Origin: a virus
DNA length: 64,000 bases
Reading direction: 5' to 3' (one strand)
Virus record (IMG/VR): IMGVR_UViG_3300020579_000011
Coordinates: 1 to 64,000 of that record
In this document: positions 18,148 through 28,600 of the stretch, in pieces
Layout: every line of letters starts with the position of its first letter
Numbering within the stretch: the first letter of the stretch is position 1
The notes under the pieces: generated by a model
Told to the model about the DNA's origin: nothing
Databases searched by the model: none
Seen by the model: the letters and a program-made list of their open reading frames with translations, nothing else
Made by a program: the position numbers and the translations under genes

Positions 18148-20027
18148 TTGAACACCGTATCCAAGACCGATTGCACTCGATGTGTGTACGTCCCGCACTC
18201 GCGGATATAATCCATGCACTCTCGCACGATGGCACGGCGCTCCACCGGCATTTGCAGCCAGCGGTCAATCTGCTCGCCAAGGTCTTCAAGATTCTGCGCT
18301 TGGTAAGTAGCACACGGCATCGTCAGACCCTCAAATCGGGGATAGAGCAGGAACCCGCCACGCCCGCAGGTCTCGTAGAGCCGGTCAGAGGCGTAGTGAG
18401 GTACTCCTGAAAAAATATTGTCTCCCACGCAAACTTTCATGGAAGCGTACACGTCATTGAGCTGCGATTCGCGGACACCCTGAAATGTCTTGAATCGCGC
18501 TCCGTACTTTGTCCTCAAAAACTCAATCAGCTCCATGCGAAAAGGATATTCTCTGTGGTAGCTTTCGATAGCTCCGACAAAACCGACATCGCAGAACAAA
18601 TCTCCGCGTGGGAACCCGTAATGCACGCCGCGCTCGACAACTGCAGGTTGTAAATAATGATGATTCACTCCGCGTTCCAGAAATTTCTCCTGGTTTCCAC
18701 CATCGGCGGTAAAAAGATGTGAACATTTCCAAAATGGCGTCTTGCCAATGCGCTCCTCGCGCTCCGGGATGCCCCAATAGCGGTCCAAGTGGTACCCGAC
18801 TGAAGGGATGCCTCTTTCTTTGAGGCATTCCATGAATCGAAACATTTCTTCGTCGGGAGCTACTTGCCAGCCGTGCGTGTGTACAAACATAAAAAGGTCT
18901 GCATCACAAACAGCGCCTTGCAATTCCTGAATCGTGCTCTTGTCTTCTGGGACGCGAATTACTTCATGGCCGAGATGCTCAAGTGACCAAGCCAAGTCCG
19001 ATTCTGTACAGAAGCTGTGGGAAAAGTTGCCGAGAAACGCGATTCTCTTTTGTCCAACAAACTCGCGGTGAACTCTTGTCGGCCCAGTTGCGACGATCTC
19101 AGGTCGCAGTCCGTCAAGATGGCTCTTCAAAATGTCCTTGAATAGTTCGTTGTCGTTTTCCCATTCGACGCGCGGCGGTGTCTCCCACGCAATCGGCAGG
19201 AGTTCCATTTCCAGCATCTTTTTAGCCGCTACATGAATGTCGATAGCTGAAACTTCATATATCGTCGCGAGGCCGAATGAGGATTTGCCTGTCGGTCGAA
19301 CCCAAGCCGATACACACGCAATCTCATTCATCGGCGGGCCGTCCACGGTAAGGATCGCCGCATTGACGGACAGAGATTCGTGCAACGCCGCTCCATACCC
19401 TTCCGTACCGCTTGGGTGCAAGTGGAACGCATGAGAGTTTTGCAGCCGCTTCAACTCTTCTTCACTGACACGCTCCAATACAGTTACATTGGCAGGCAGT
19501 TCCACGCCTTTTAGTTTCTGGCTGATGATGGTTAGTTCCGCTCCGATGCCCTCGCCATTCTGCTTCCATCGAAACGCATCCGTGATCGCGGTCGTATTTC
19601 GCAAAGATGAGTTACCGCCAACGTGAAGAAAACGCCGTTCTCGCGCAATTGTTGGGTCGTATTGGTCACGACTCAGGAAGCCAAGGCAAAACGTCATGCC
19701 GGGAAATATTCCTTCGAGGATTCTCTGTGCTTCGTTAGTTTTCGCAAAGACTTTGACGAAGTTACGCTTCACTACCGGAATCAGGTCTTGCGTAAACCAT
19801 TCTGGATTCACCCATAGCCAGCGAATCGGCGCTACGGAAAAGAGGTGCCGCGAGACAGTCTCAAGAGAAATAGATAGTTCGCAAACGGGGAAGTTTTCCG
19901 GCAGAGGTGCGTCATATTGCAGGCCGTGTACTTCGTGGCCGAGTTCTTCAAGATAGGCGCGAAGTAGTTGGTATTCGCACTGGAGACCGAGGCCCCCATT
20001 GATGTTCGAACAAATCGCTATGCGCAT
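18144..20027 (-). CDS. Two-domain glycosyltransferase: GT4-like plus CgeB-like
   Basis: Residues about 1-290 form a GT-B/GT4-like unit: MRIAICSNINGGLGLQCEY at the start and HPSGTEGYGAALHESLS near residue 205, which is the E-x7-E nucleotide-sugar site. Residues about 320-627 are a second unit resembling CgeB/spore-maturation glycosyltransferases, with DVGFVGAIESYHREYPFR, ASMKVCVGDNIFSG and YASDRLYETCGRGGFLLYPR. Joining both in one chain suggests two successive transfers to the same acceptor. First enzyme of the cassette in transcription order after the small RHH gene. Confidence 0.8.
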   Translation of the reverse strand: MRIAICSNINGGLGLQCEYQLLRAYLEELGHEVHGLQYDAPLPENFPVCELSISLETVSRHLFSVAPIRWLWVNPEWFTQDLIPVVKRNFVKVFAKTNEAQRILEGIFPGMTFCLGFLSRDQYDPTIARERRFLHVGGNSSLRNTTAITDAFRWKQNGEGIGAELTIISQKLKGVELPANVTVLERVSEEELKRLQNSHAFHLHPSGTEGYGAALHESLSVNAAILTVDGPPMNEIACVSAWVRPTGKSSFGLATIYEVSAIDIHVAAKKMLEMELLPIAWETPPRVEWENDNELFKDILKSHLDGLRPEIVATGPTRVHREFVGQKRIAFLGNFSHSFCTESDLAWSLEHLGHEVIRVPEDKSTIQELQGAVCDADLFMFVHTHGWQVAPDEEMFRFMECLKERGIPSVGYHLDRYWGIPEREERIGKTPFWKCSHLFTADGGNQEKFLERGVNHHYLQPAVVERGVHYGFPRGDLFCDVGFVGAIESYHREYPFRMELIEFLRTKYGARFKTFQGVRESQLNDVYASMKVCVGDNIFSGVPHYASDRLYETCGRGGFLLYPRFEGLTMPCATYQAQNLEDLGEQIDRWLQMPVERRAIVRECMDYIRECGTYTHRVQSVLDTVFK

Positions 20028-20204
20028 CTATTTCGTAATCACTTTCGCTTGAAGGAGGGCATAACGAATCACGTCAGACTCAGTGACCTTCGCAGACTTG
20101 GCGAATTGCGTGACTTGTTCTTTTTCTTTTTTCGTCACACGAGCGCGCACCACATCAATGCGCTTTACGTTGACTATGGAATCCAAACCTTCTAAAACCT
20201 TCAT
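20028..20204 (-). CDS. Small ribbon-helix-helix-like protein (58 aa)
   Basis: The segment RIDVVRARVTKKEKEQVTQF followed by AKVTESDVIRYALLQ has the strand, helix, turn, helix order of ribbon-helix-helix DNA-binding proteins (MetJ/Arc/CopG type). Start put at ATG 20204; a TTG three codons earlier is open. It ends one base before the glycosyltransferase ATG. It may regulate transcription of the sugar cassette, or be a minor regulator elsewhere; no operator is identifiable here. Confidence 0.55.
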   Translation of the reverse strand: MKVLEGLDSIVNVKRIDVVRARVTKKEKEQVTQFAKSAKVTESDVIRYALLQAKVITK

Positions 20205-20242
20205 GTGGAGCAATGTGCCACAAGTGAGGCTACATATGCAAG

Positions 20243-22492
20243 CTATCGTTTCGGTGGAAATTCTTCTTCGCCGGGAATATGCTCGCCGACTTCTCTTGCT
20301 GTTCCAGAGGCTTTCTCGCGCCGGATGAAGTCAATCGCACGTTCCATTGCCTTGCGGTACATCGCACTGTCCTTGTTGCGCAAAGCCTTTTCTAGTTGTG
20401 CTGGCGTAAACTGCGGATTCTCATTCATGAATGGCATTCCTGGCCGCAGACTCTTCACTCCACGCCACGATCCGCCCATGCGGTCAATGCCCTGCCTACC
20501 GCGTCCAGCCAATGTATGCTCGCCTTCGGTGCTTTCGTCAAAGTAGCGACCTGGTCTGTCAGCCGACTGCATCATGCCCACTTCCTGCTGGATAAGTCCC
20601 TCGGCATCCGTGATCTCGTCCTGAGAATACTTCTTGTCGATCGAGACAGGTTTCTCCATCGGCTTGACTGTGGTCTTCGGCTCAACTGCTGTCAGTCCCT
20701 TGACGTGAACCTCTTCTGGCTCATTTCGCATCTCGCGCAAATCGGCTGCGTTGCGCAACATTCGCGCTTTGTCCTCTGGTGCGACGCCCGGCTTGTTAGC
20801 ATCCCGTTCCAACTGCTCTACGCTCATGTCGTTTACGATGTCGCGGGTCACTTTGCGGCGCTCTGGCGTCTCGCCGGGTAGCGGTCTGCGTGGTTCTGGT
20901 GCCCTTTCTGGCTCTACAGTGGGCTTCTGCATTGGTTTTACTTCTGTCGGCGTGCCGACATTAGCAGTCGGAGGCTTCATGGGCGCAATAGGCGTCTCTG
21001 AGGGCACTTTTATGGGCTGCTCGAAGTCCAATGACGGGATATTTGGCGTTGAGGCCGTGGCTGGCTTGCCAAGCAGCAGGGGTCTGCCTGCCAGAGAGGA
21101 GCGAGGCACCTGTACACCCGATTTAGCAAGATTACCTTTCTCATCGTACTTCCTGAATGGTTGCGCTTCAGCATCAGGCTCGACCATAAAGCGAACGCCT
21201 GGGACATCCTGCAAGAGTTTCGTTCCGGCTGGACTGCGCCTAAGTTCGGCAATAGCGTTAATTCTGTCCTGATATGGAGTCTTAGGATCACGTACCATTT
21301 CTACTAGTGTTTCGCGCGGGACTGATTGAAAAGTGACCGGAACCTTCGGGATAGGCGAGTTCGGGTCAACAATTCGTCCGCCAGGAACAATTGGAGTGCC
21401 CTTTCCAAGTGTCGGAGCCGCTTCCTCTGCAAGTTGAGCCTTTGTCTTCACAATTGGCATTGACTGCGGAGGAGTCATAGGCTTCACGGTCGCAGGTTCC
21501 GGTGAAGGCCCTCCTGCTCCCGTCGATAGAGTGTTAGAACCCTGTAACTGTGGCTGTACGGGAACACTTCCAATAGGTGAAGGCTTCTGCTTAGCAGTTT
21601 CGCGTTCCTCGATCTGACGGATTCTCCCTTGATCTGTCAGTTCTTTCATGCGCGACTTCTCAGCCTCTCCAAGTTTTCCTGAGAGTTGCGCTTGTTGTTC
21701 CGCTTCGTCGAACGGCGTATAGAAACCAAGTCCCGGATTGAGGTTCAATCTCTTTGGTAATGCCGCATCTGCAAGAGCGGGACCGCCAAGCACGCCGGCA
21801 ATTTCCATTCCTGGAATGCCCGTAGCGTGACCAGCTCCAGCACCAGCTACGCGAGCAGCCGTGCGTGTTGCTGGCGTCAATTTGTTTTCTGGCGTGCGTA
21901 CAGCGTCCGCTAGACCTTGCTTCGCATTCTCGATGGCATTCGAACCGGCAGCGACCGCCGATTCAGCGGGCTTCTTTAGAAGGGCAAGATTTGTAATTCC
22001 ACCAGCAATATCGCCTGCAATCGCTTTGTAGTTTTTGTTTCGTACATCTTCTGCGGCTTGGTTAGCTCCAGTGACGGTTTTTCCAAATTCTAGTGGATCG
22101 CGCAGTAATCCATGCTCACCAAAAGCTATACCCGGGATACCTGTTCCGCCGATCTGAGAGACATTCTTCCACGATGGGTCTGTCCACACTTGGCGAGGAA
22201 TACCGATAGTCTCACTCACGTCTCCGGCGATAGAACCTGGATTGTGATAAATATTTTTTGCCTCGCGCGTCAACTCATCAATGGGATGCTGGAATCCAGT
22301 CGTCACTTCAGAAAGACGCTGGATAGCGTTCGGTTTAGGCTGAGGCGTAACTGGCGCAGAAGTTGGAGTAGGCGAGGCAGTTTTCTTGGCTGGCTCTAGG
22401 CCGTATTTGTCATCAGTGACACCAGTGGCAGGCTTGGCAGGTTCCAGTCCATATTCGTCATCTACGACGGCGCTACTGCTTTGCGGGGGCAC
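20243..22492 (-). CDS. Putative internal virion / ejection protein (749 aa)
   Basis: GTG start with GGAG 7 nt upstream, overlapping the end of the preceding gene by 20 nt. The N-terminus repeats a short motif twice (VVDDEYGLEPAKPAT and VTDDKYGLEPAKKTA), then a long Pro/Lys/Thr-rich, low-complexity chain with several Ala/Gly helices (LADAVRTPENKLTP, AARVAGAGAGHATGIPG). The last 180 residues are charged and helical. The layout (disordered linkers, amphipathic helices, position after the tail genes) fits podovirus proteins ejected into the cell with the DNA. Not recognised by family. Confidence 0.6.
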   Translation of the reverse strand: MPPQSSSAVVDDEYGLEPAKPATGVTDDKYGLEPAKKTASPTPTSAPVTPQPKPNAIQRLSEVTTGFQHPIDELTREAKNIYHNPGSIAGDVSETIGIPRQVWTDPSWKNVSQIGGTGIPGIAFGEHGLLRDPLEFGKTVTGANQAAEDVRNKNYKAIAGDIAGGITNLALLKKPAESAVAAGSNAIENAKQGLADAVRTPENKLTPATRTAARVAGAGAGHATGIPGMEIAGVLGGPALADAALPKRLNLNPGLGFYTPFDEAEQQAQLSGKLGEAEKSRMKELTDQGRIRQIEERETAKQKPSPIGSVPVQPQLQGSNTLSTGAGGPSPEPATVKPMTPPQSMPIVKTKAQLAEEAAPTLGKGTPIVPGGRIVDPNSPIPKVPVTFQSVPRETLVEMVRDPKTPYQDRINAIAELRRSPAGTKLLQDVPGVRFMVEPDAEAQPFRKYDEKGNLAKSGVQVPRSSLAGRPLLLGKPATASTPNIPSLDFEQPIKVPSETPIAPMKPPTANVGTPTEVKPMQKPTVEPERAPEPRRPLPGETPERRKVTRDIVNDMSVEQLERDANKPGVAPEDKARMLRNAADLREMRNEPEEVHVKGLTAVEPKTTVKPMEKPVSIDKKYSQDEITDAEGLIQQEVGMMQSADRPGRYFDESTEGEHTLAGRGRQGIDRMGGSWRGVKSLRPGMPFMNENPQFTPAQLEKALRNKDSAMYRKAMERAIDFIRREKASGTAREVGEHIPGEEEFPPKR

Positions 22493-23954
22493 TCTTTGTC
22501 TCCGACCATCCCTTGTACTTCGGATCTTTCAGGAAAGCATCTTTCTTTTCTTTCAGGACGAAATGTTCGTTGCCTTGCGGATCGAAAACGCTGACTTTTC
22601 CTTCTGGCGGTTTGGCTCCTCCACCTCCAGTCTTAGCATTGTTCGCAGACGTCTCCGGTTTGTCTCCCATCTTTGCATATTCGGTTAGCCATTCCTTCGC
22701 CACATTGAGTGCCTGAATCATGTTCTCGGGAGCCTGCTTGCCAGCATCGAACATTTTTTGGAAATGCTCGAACAGTTCGTTAGACATGCGTCCACGGGCG
22801 TGCGCAAGAGTCACGGCGGAAGACACAAAAGCAATCTCATCTTTGTAGTGCGCGAAGTCCTTGTCTTCGGCTCCGACCTTTCCTTGCCAGAAGTCATTCC
22901 AGCGACCTTCGGCTGGTCCAAGCTTTCCTGCAACTTTCTCTGTTTCGTCAAGCGCACGGTCAATCCCCGGTAGCGTCGATTGCGCTTGCTGCTTCATCGT
23001 CTTCATCGTGTTGGTGAGCTTGTCTGGGTCATTGGCATTAGCTGAACGGATTCTTGCCGCCTCTGTCATCGCCAAATTACGGCCTGTTGCAATACGCTCG
23101 GCTGACTGTGCTCGTTCAGTAGCAATCTGTTCGGCTGATTTCGTTCTGCCCTCGGCAATTTTCTCGGCGCTGCTTTCTTTCCCAGTCGCAATCTTTTCTT
23201 GGGAACCTTCCTTGCCAGTGGCAATCTTTTCTGCGCTGGCTTCGCGGGACTGTTCTCTGCGCTCGGCGGCTTCGTCTTTTTCCTCTTGCACTCTGCCACG
23301 CGCTTCGCCAGCCGCTTCCGCTATTTCTGGACGCTGCTTGACTGCTTCCTCTTCAGTTTCTTGTTTCTTCGCGCCTGCCAGCCGATTCTCGTCGGCACTT
23401 TCTCGCAGATTCCTGTTGAGGTCTGTGCCCGGTATGTTTGCCATTGTTCCGGGTATCGTAGCGTTCCCTGCGATGTTGCCAATTAGCCCTAGAACGTGCG
23501 CGAGTTTTCCGCCAAAGCCTGGATGGTTTTCAGGACTGCCAAGCGGATTTGCTTTTTGGTCTTCGATCTTGTCTATTTTCCCCTCGTAATAACCAGAAGA
23601 ACCTGGAAGCACTCCCGGAGAAGTAGATGGCAACGCTTGGCGCTCTTGGAAATTAAGTGTCGGCAGAGTCATCGGCTTTACGTCGATACCGGTCGTATTC
23701 GTTGGCGGAGTCATGGGAGTAAATTCTGGAGCAGGAACATTTGGCGATGCGACCGGAGCGGGCACGTTAGGATGCGGAAGAACTGGAGGCGTCATCTTCG
23801 CAACAGGGGTCGGAGTTGCGCTGACAGGTGCGACAGGAGAGCCAATCATAGACGACGAAGGAACAATACCAGGTTGCGGCAAAAGCCCTTTTGAGCGAAG
23901 TTCATCCTCGCTTGCGTTGGGTGAAAGTTTCAGGACGTCCTGAAGACTCAACAT
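22473..23954 (-). CDS. Putative internal virion protein with coiled-coil repeats (493 aa)
   Basis: Residues about 205-300 are a regular charged helix built from a roughly 10-residue repeat, SxEKIATGKE, with variants QEKIATGKE, AEKIAEGRT, AEQIATERA and AERIATGRN. Pro-rich linkers lie on the N-terminal side and a helical domain on the C-terminal side ending WSETKSAPAKQ. The repeats suggest a long coiled coil. Like its neighbours it is probably an ejection or internal core protein; no enzymatic motif is seen. Confidence 0.6.
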   Translation of the reverse strand: MLSLQDVLKLSPNASEDELRSKGLLPQPGIVPSSSMIGSPVAPVSATPTPVAKMTPPVLPHPNVPAPVASPNVPAPEFTPMTPPTNTTGIDVKPMTLPTLNFQERQALPSTSPGVLPGSSGYYEGKIDKIEDQKANPLGSPENHPGFGGKLAHVLGLIGNIAGNATIPGTMANIPGTDLNRNLRESADENRLAGAKKQETEEEAVKQRPEIAEAAGEARGRVQEEKDEAAERREQSREASAEKIATGKEGSQEKIATGKESSAEKIAEGRTKSAEQIATERAQSAERIATGRNLAMTEAARIRSANANDPDKLTNTMKTMKQQAQSTLPGIDRALDETEKVAGKLGPAEGRWNDFWQGKVGAEDKDFAHYKDEIAFVSSAVTLAHARGRMSNELFEHFQKMFDAGKQAPENMIQALNVAKEWLTEYAKMGDKPETSANNAKTGGGGAKPPEGKVSVFDPQGNEHFVLKEKKDAFLKDPKYKGWSETKSAPAKQ

Positions 23955-23967
23955 TCGTTTCTATCCT

Positions 23968-24636
23968 CTACCCGGCTGCCGATCCACCGCCTCCGCCACC
24001 ACCGCCGCTCGGCTTGAACGCATTTAGCCATCCCATCGCATTTTGTTGCCAGCCGGTCTGACCTGCCTTAATCATGGTGTTCAAGTCTTCGTCCGAAATG
24101 CCCATCGCCTTTAACTGGTCAGCGTTCAAATTTCCGTACAAGCCACCTAGTTCACCTTGCGCAAATTGCTGCTTTTTGTTTGCGAGCGAAGTGTCGAGGT
24201 TCGTTATATCTTGCGTATTGGTTGCGAGCGCACGGCTCTTGATTCGCGCAGCCTCATCCAGTGCTGGCGCAAATCCTCCCGCATTACGTGTGCGCGAGCT
24301 GGCTAGGTTCGCTTCGCCTTTTACTCCCGAGTTGACGCCGCCGATAGCTTCGGCACCGGAGACAGTTGCTGTATTTCTCTGTTCAGGAGTTAGGCCAACA
24401 GGATTGTTAGCTTCGCGTTCAAGGCCAGGGATGATCGAAGAACCAATCTGCGAAGCGGTCGCTCCGAATCCACCAGCTACTCCGTTTGCTGTTTTGGAAT
24501 TTTGTGAAGCTTGATTTTGTGCGGAACGGTCGCATCGAGCAACAGGACCACCGTATTCGAAAGAGTGAGATTCAACGGGGAGATATTCCCCGATTACGTC
24601 CGTGAGCTGGACGGTAACAAGCGTGTAGATTTTCAC
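23968..24636 (-). CDS. Putative internal virion protein (222 aa)
   Basis: Ala/Asn/Gly/Gln-rich helical protein ending in a poly-Gly tail (SGGGGGGGGS). Middle segments such as LTPEQRNTATVSGAEAIGG and LDEAARIKSRALATNTQD look like amphipathic helices. The N-terminal 35 residues have a different, beta-like character. It sits between a GNAT-like gene and the coiled-coil protein, the usual place of small ejection proteins in podoviruses. No family recognised. Confidence 0.55.
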   Translation of the reverse strand: MKIYTLVTVQLTDVIGEYLPVESHSFEYGGPVARCDRSAQNQASQNSKTANGVAGGFGATASQIGSSIIPGLEREANNPVGLTPEQRNTATVSGAEAIGGVNSGVKGEANLASSRTRNAGGFAPALDEAARIKSRALATNTQDITNLDTSLANKKQQFAQGELGGLYGNLNADQLKAMGISDEDLNTMIKAGQTGWQQNAMGWLNAFKPSGGGGGGGGSAAG

Positions 24637-25070
24637 GTTGCTTGAACTTCACTTTCCACCCGAGGAACATATTGCAGCAAATCATACGAGAAGCGCGGCC
24701 AAGGTCTGTCCCTGCTCATTCCCACTTCTGGGCCGCATAGTCGCCGCTCGAAACTGTCCGCAATCTCTGGCGGCACGACACATGTTAGCGTATCTACGCC
24801 CTTTTGCCACGCGGCAAGTTTTGTGGCCTCGACAAGTTGCTGCATCCATTCCCACCGCTGCTCCGCCGTGCCATCCGAATGACTCACCCACAGATACACC
24901 GTCAATTCGACTTTCGCAGCAATGCCCTGAACGACGAGTCCTTTATCCTCGACCACTTTCTTGATGAGAAAGAGCGGATCGCTAAGAGCAGGAAATAAAT
25001 AGTCAAAATCACTCTCTCTATGAATCGCCTTGAGCGCCTCGATATCCCCATCTTGCATGTCCCTAATCAT
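24633..25070 (-). CDS. GNAT-like acetyltransferase fold protein (145 aa)
   Basis: The start MIRDMQDGDIEALKAIHRES is the typical first strand and helix of GNAT proteins, and strands at VQGIAAKVELTVYLWV and a helix at WEWMQQLVEATKLAAWQKG follow in the right order. The acetyl-CoA loop Q/RxxGxG/A is not clear, so it may be an inactive or divergent member. ATGA overlap with the downstream gene. Small GNAT-like genes are common next to structural genes of podoviruses; the job there is unknown. Confidence 0.62.
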   Translation of the reverse strand: MIRDMQDGDIEALKAIHRESDFDYLFPALSDPLFLIKKVVEDKGLVVQGIAAKVELTVYLWVSHSDGTAEQRWEWMQQLVEATKLAAWQKGVDTLTCVVPPEIADSFERRLCGPEVGMSRDRPWPRFSYDLLQYVPRVESEVQAT

Positions 25071-25654
25071 CAGCCTTTTTTCCTGAAAAGTTGCTTGCCC
25101 AGTCCGCTGCCAGCTTGCTCGCCAGAGTTCTGTGCAGTCCCAGATCCCGTACTGGGCAAGAGCGTAGCCCTTCCTGTTCCACCAGGCAAGAACGGCGTCG
25201 GTGTCGTGCCGCCAAAGCGTATCTTAGGTCCAGGCAGTCCACCAAGGAATTGCGAGTAGGCTTGAGCGATGTAGTGGACAGGGTTTCCATTGTCATCCAA
25301 TGCAGGCAGAGGCATGGGAGGCATTGTACGGCTCGCGCCAAGTTGAATGACGTGGGGTTGCGAGAATGTTAGCGGAGCTGAAGTGTGGAGTTGCTGGACC
25401 TCGACAAAGTAGTTAATTCCTTTCTGAATCGAACTACTGTCGTTGATGACCGCATGGACGTTGCCGTTTCCATCGGTTTTGACAGTCAATCCTTGAATCG
25501 GAGGAGGGGCAGGAACGGTCGCTGTTGGGTCGGCTCCAATGTTCGTTCCGAGGCTGTTAGCGCCGTCCTGCAAAAGTTTTAGGGCATTGGCAAGATGTTG
25601 TCCAACACCGGGAATCTGTCGAAGCAGCGTAATCTCGCGGTTTATGTCGATCAT
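25070..25654 (-). CDS. Putative structural protein (194 aa)
   Basis: N-terminal amphipathic helix (REITLLRQIPGVGQHLANAL), then a beta-rich central part (IQGLTVKTDGNGNVHAVIND; YFVEVQQLHTSAP) and a Gly/Ser/Pro-rich flexible tail ending in Lys/Arg. The central part resembles the beta-sandwich of small phage connector or tail proteins. The stop overlaps the GNAT-like ATG and the start overlaps the end of the 1512-aa gene, so all three are coupled. Function inferred only from context. Confidence 0.55.
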   Translation of the reverse strand: MIDINREITLLRQIPGVGQHLANALKLLQDGANSLGTNIGADPTATVPAPPPIQGLTVKTDGNGNVHAVINDSSSIQKGINYFVEVQQLHTSAPLTFSQPHVIQLGASRTMPPMPLPALDDNGNPVHYIAQAYSQFLGGLPGPKIRFGGTTPTPFLPGGTGRATLLPSTGSGTAQNSGEQAGSGLGKQLFRKKG

Positions 25655-28600
25655 ATATTTATTCCGCGAACCGGCGAAAATGGATCTTGTCGCAACGGCA
25701 TGACAATACGGCTCAATGCAAATCCGGCACCCACGGCGTTGCAGGAAAACTGTACGAAAAGACGGTTCCCTGTTTCGTTCAACGGAACTTCGGTATCTCC
25801 ACTAGTCGTCGCCGGCAGATTGATATTCGGCAAGAGTGCGTGTCCGTAGGGCGAAGTTATGGAATCAGGAAAGACATTTATCGCAAGACTCCCGCTTCCA
25901 CCAAGGATGAGGCTCATAAACTCGAACATCTTGCGCACTGAACCGAGTTGTAGTCCTTGCTCTTGTTCTGGCGTCGGGAAACCATGCGAAGTCCATAGCT
26001 GCCAGAAGGCTTCTCCGTCGTCTTCGAGAAGCCCAGGCGTCAACTGATAAATTTTAGCTGTGCCTTCGGAGTTCCCGAAAAATGTTTGCTGAGTCGTGTC
26101 CTGCCGCTTGATGAGTCCGGCGCATGGAGACTGAATTGACCAGATATTCCACTTCCGCGCCATATCCACGGAAAGGAGTTTGCCACCAAAAGAAGAGACA
26201 TGAATTTCAGCGCGGCCACCAAGCTCAGAAGCAGTCGTAAGGAATTTGTAGTTAAGCGCGATGACTAGGTTTGGAGTCGTTGGATTGCCGTTATCGGGAA
26301 TGAGTCCTACTGGTAGCCACGGATTCTGGACGTTCATTCCGTTTTGCACTGTGAATGTTTTCATCGGCACTCCAATAAGGATTCGCCGATTGGTGATATC
26401 GTTCGTCACCCAAAGCGTGTGTCCATACTTCCAGTTAATCAGATTCCAGAGTTCTTGAATTTCTTCCGTGATCTTGACCGGCTCGCCGCCATTGAAAACG
26501 AACGCTCCAGGCTGGCCTGCGATGATGGCCCATTCTTCGCCAGAGTCTTGATCGTTTACGCCAGCTACTCCATAGACAGAAGTCGTACCTACGACGTTTG
26601 AAATAACGCGCGGAGTTGACCACTGCGAAGGTTCAGTAGTTTTGCTGTCTTGAGTCGAAACTAGCGAGCCTGTTTTAACCACGTAGAGCGTGTCAAAAAG
26701 CGTGAATGCCGATTTGTTTGGCTGCTGATTCTGAACGTTCGTCAGTACAACGCCATTGATGCGGTCGAAGGCTTCGAAGTTGCCCTGATAGCTTCCGATG
26801 ATTTGTCCAGACAAGTCCGGTTGCTCGGTCGGAAACGGTTCTATTCGGTCAGTCGTCATTGTCCAGTTCGCCGTCAGTCCGGTCACATAAAGACGAATCA
26901 TGAGGTCGGTAGGAACTGGAGCAAGCGTCTTCGTCAGCATAGTTCCCGTGTAAATCGCCATCTGTGAGGTCATACTTGAAAGCTGAATATTGAAAGTGCC
27001 GAGAGCTTTTCCGAGACTTGGACTGTAGAGGTCCACAACTAGATTTCCCAGTGCTCCGGCAGCCCCAGATGTTTGAACGGCAGATGCTGTGATGCGCACG
27101 CTATAAGTGGTCGAGGCATCGATAATCGGTACGAGGTCTTCGTCCTGGTAGGCAGGTTGCGTAATCATGCCTTGCGGACCGGATGGAGATATGATGGTTC
27201 CCGTTCCAACGATTTGATACGCATTTCCGAAGATAGGTGACAAAACAACGCTGCCGCCAGCTCCAGCTATGGGATCGACGGTCCAGCCAGCCGGGTAGGT
27301 TTGTATCGAGCCTGCTCCGCCTGAGACACCGCTGCGGTTAACTTGGATTCCTCCATCGAAGCTGTAATTCAAGAGGTTTTGTATTTTGTTTTGCTCGCCA
27401 AGTGCGAAGATTCTGCCAGCATAAGGAATCAAAGCCAAAGGAGAACCTAGTTCGGTTGTCTCGAACAGATTGTTTCCTGGAACGTCAATTTCCGTGGCTC
27501 CCGTGAGCACATCGTCAGAGAAACTTAGCGTGATGCTTGTAGAAGTGTTGTCCAGCAAATATGTGGATGTGTTGACGACGTTTTGTCCGTTACTAAGGAC
27601 CGTTACGGGAGTTGGGATATTGTAGAATTGCCCTCCATTTGCGGCAGTCAAGTGAATGATCCGCGCAACGACATTCGATGGGCCGGTCAAGAGATCTGAG
27701 ATAGCGAGTCCTTGCGCTCCGGCTACAACGTCGTAGGTGAGCACAGGAGAAGGCTGCGTAATGTACCCGTCATCTGTCAAGAAGGAGTAGCAAATCATGC
27801 GGATACCAGCCGCGATGATTCCAACCGTGACGATGGTCCCAACGCCAGATTTGTTTCCAACGATTGCAAACGGGTCGAATTGGAAGATGGTGCCGAAAAT
27901 TAGCGCTCCAGCATTTTCCGCCGCGCTCGGGATATTTTTCGTGCTTTGCAGGGCGATGGAGAAAGTTCCTGCGGTCACGGAAATAATAATCGCGTCCGCC
28001 ACATTGAAGAGGCCGTTGCCGTTGAGTGTATCTACGACAGTCACGGCTTGGCCTGCCACTGGCGCTGTCCCGGTAATCAAGTTGAATCCATAGGTCGCTA
28101 CGTTGTTGGTGAGTGCGGTGCTTACGATTTGTAGTTGCGAAGCGTTTGGCGTCTCGTCAACTGTCCACGTTCCGTCATATCCCGTTGGAGGAGCACCGCC
28201 AGTCGCCGTGATCTGGAATTGATTGCCAACTTCAAGATTAGGAACTTGGACTGCGGTCGTCAGAGTCGCTTCGGTCGCTTGGAAAGAGCAGCCTGCGGGA
28301 GTCATTTGGTTATAAAAGGTCGTGAAATTCACCGTCATGGTGATGGCGGCATAGGATTGCTCGCCGGGAATGGGCTGTCCCACGCTCGTCACGGTATAAA
28401 ACTGTGGCGCGAGTAGCCCCGCAGGATCATTGTTAACCATGAATCCGTTGATTGTTGGAAAGCCCGCGAGCACGACATTCATTCCGGGAAGCAAGTAGGT
28501 AGGTACAAGCGTTGCCGAACGAAAAAACAATGTCAGCACATTTCCAGGAGTCGCAGGGGTTCCAAAGGTTCCATGGTCAGAAGGCGAATCCGAAACCAAA

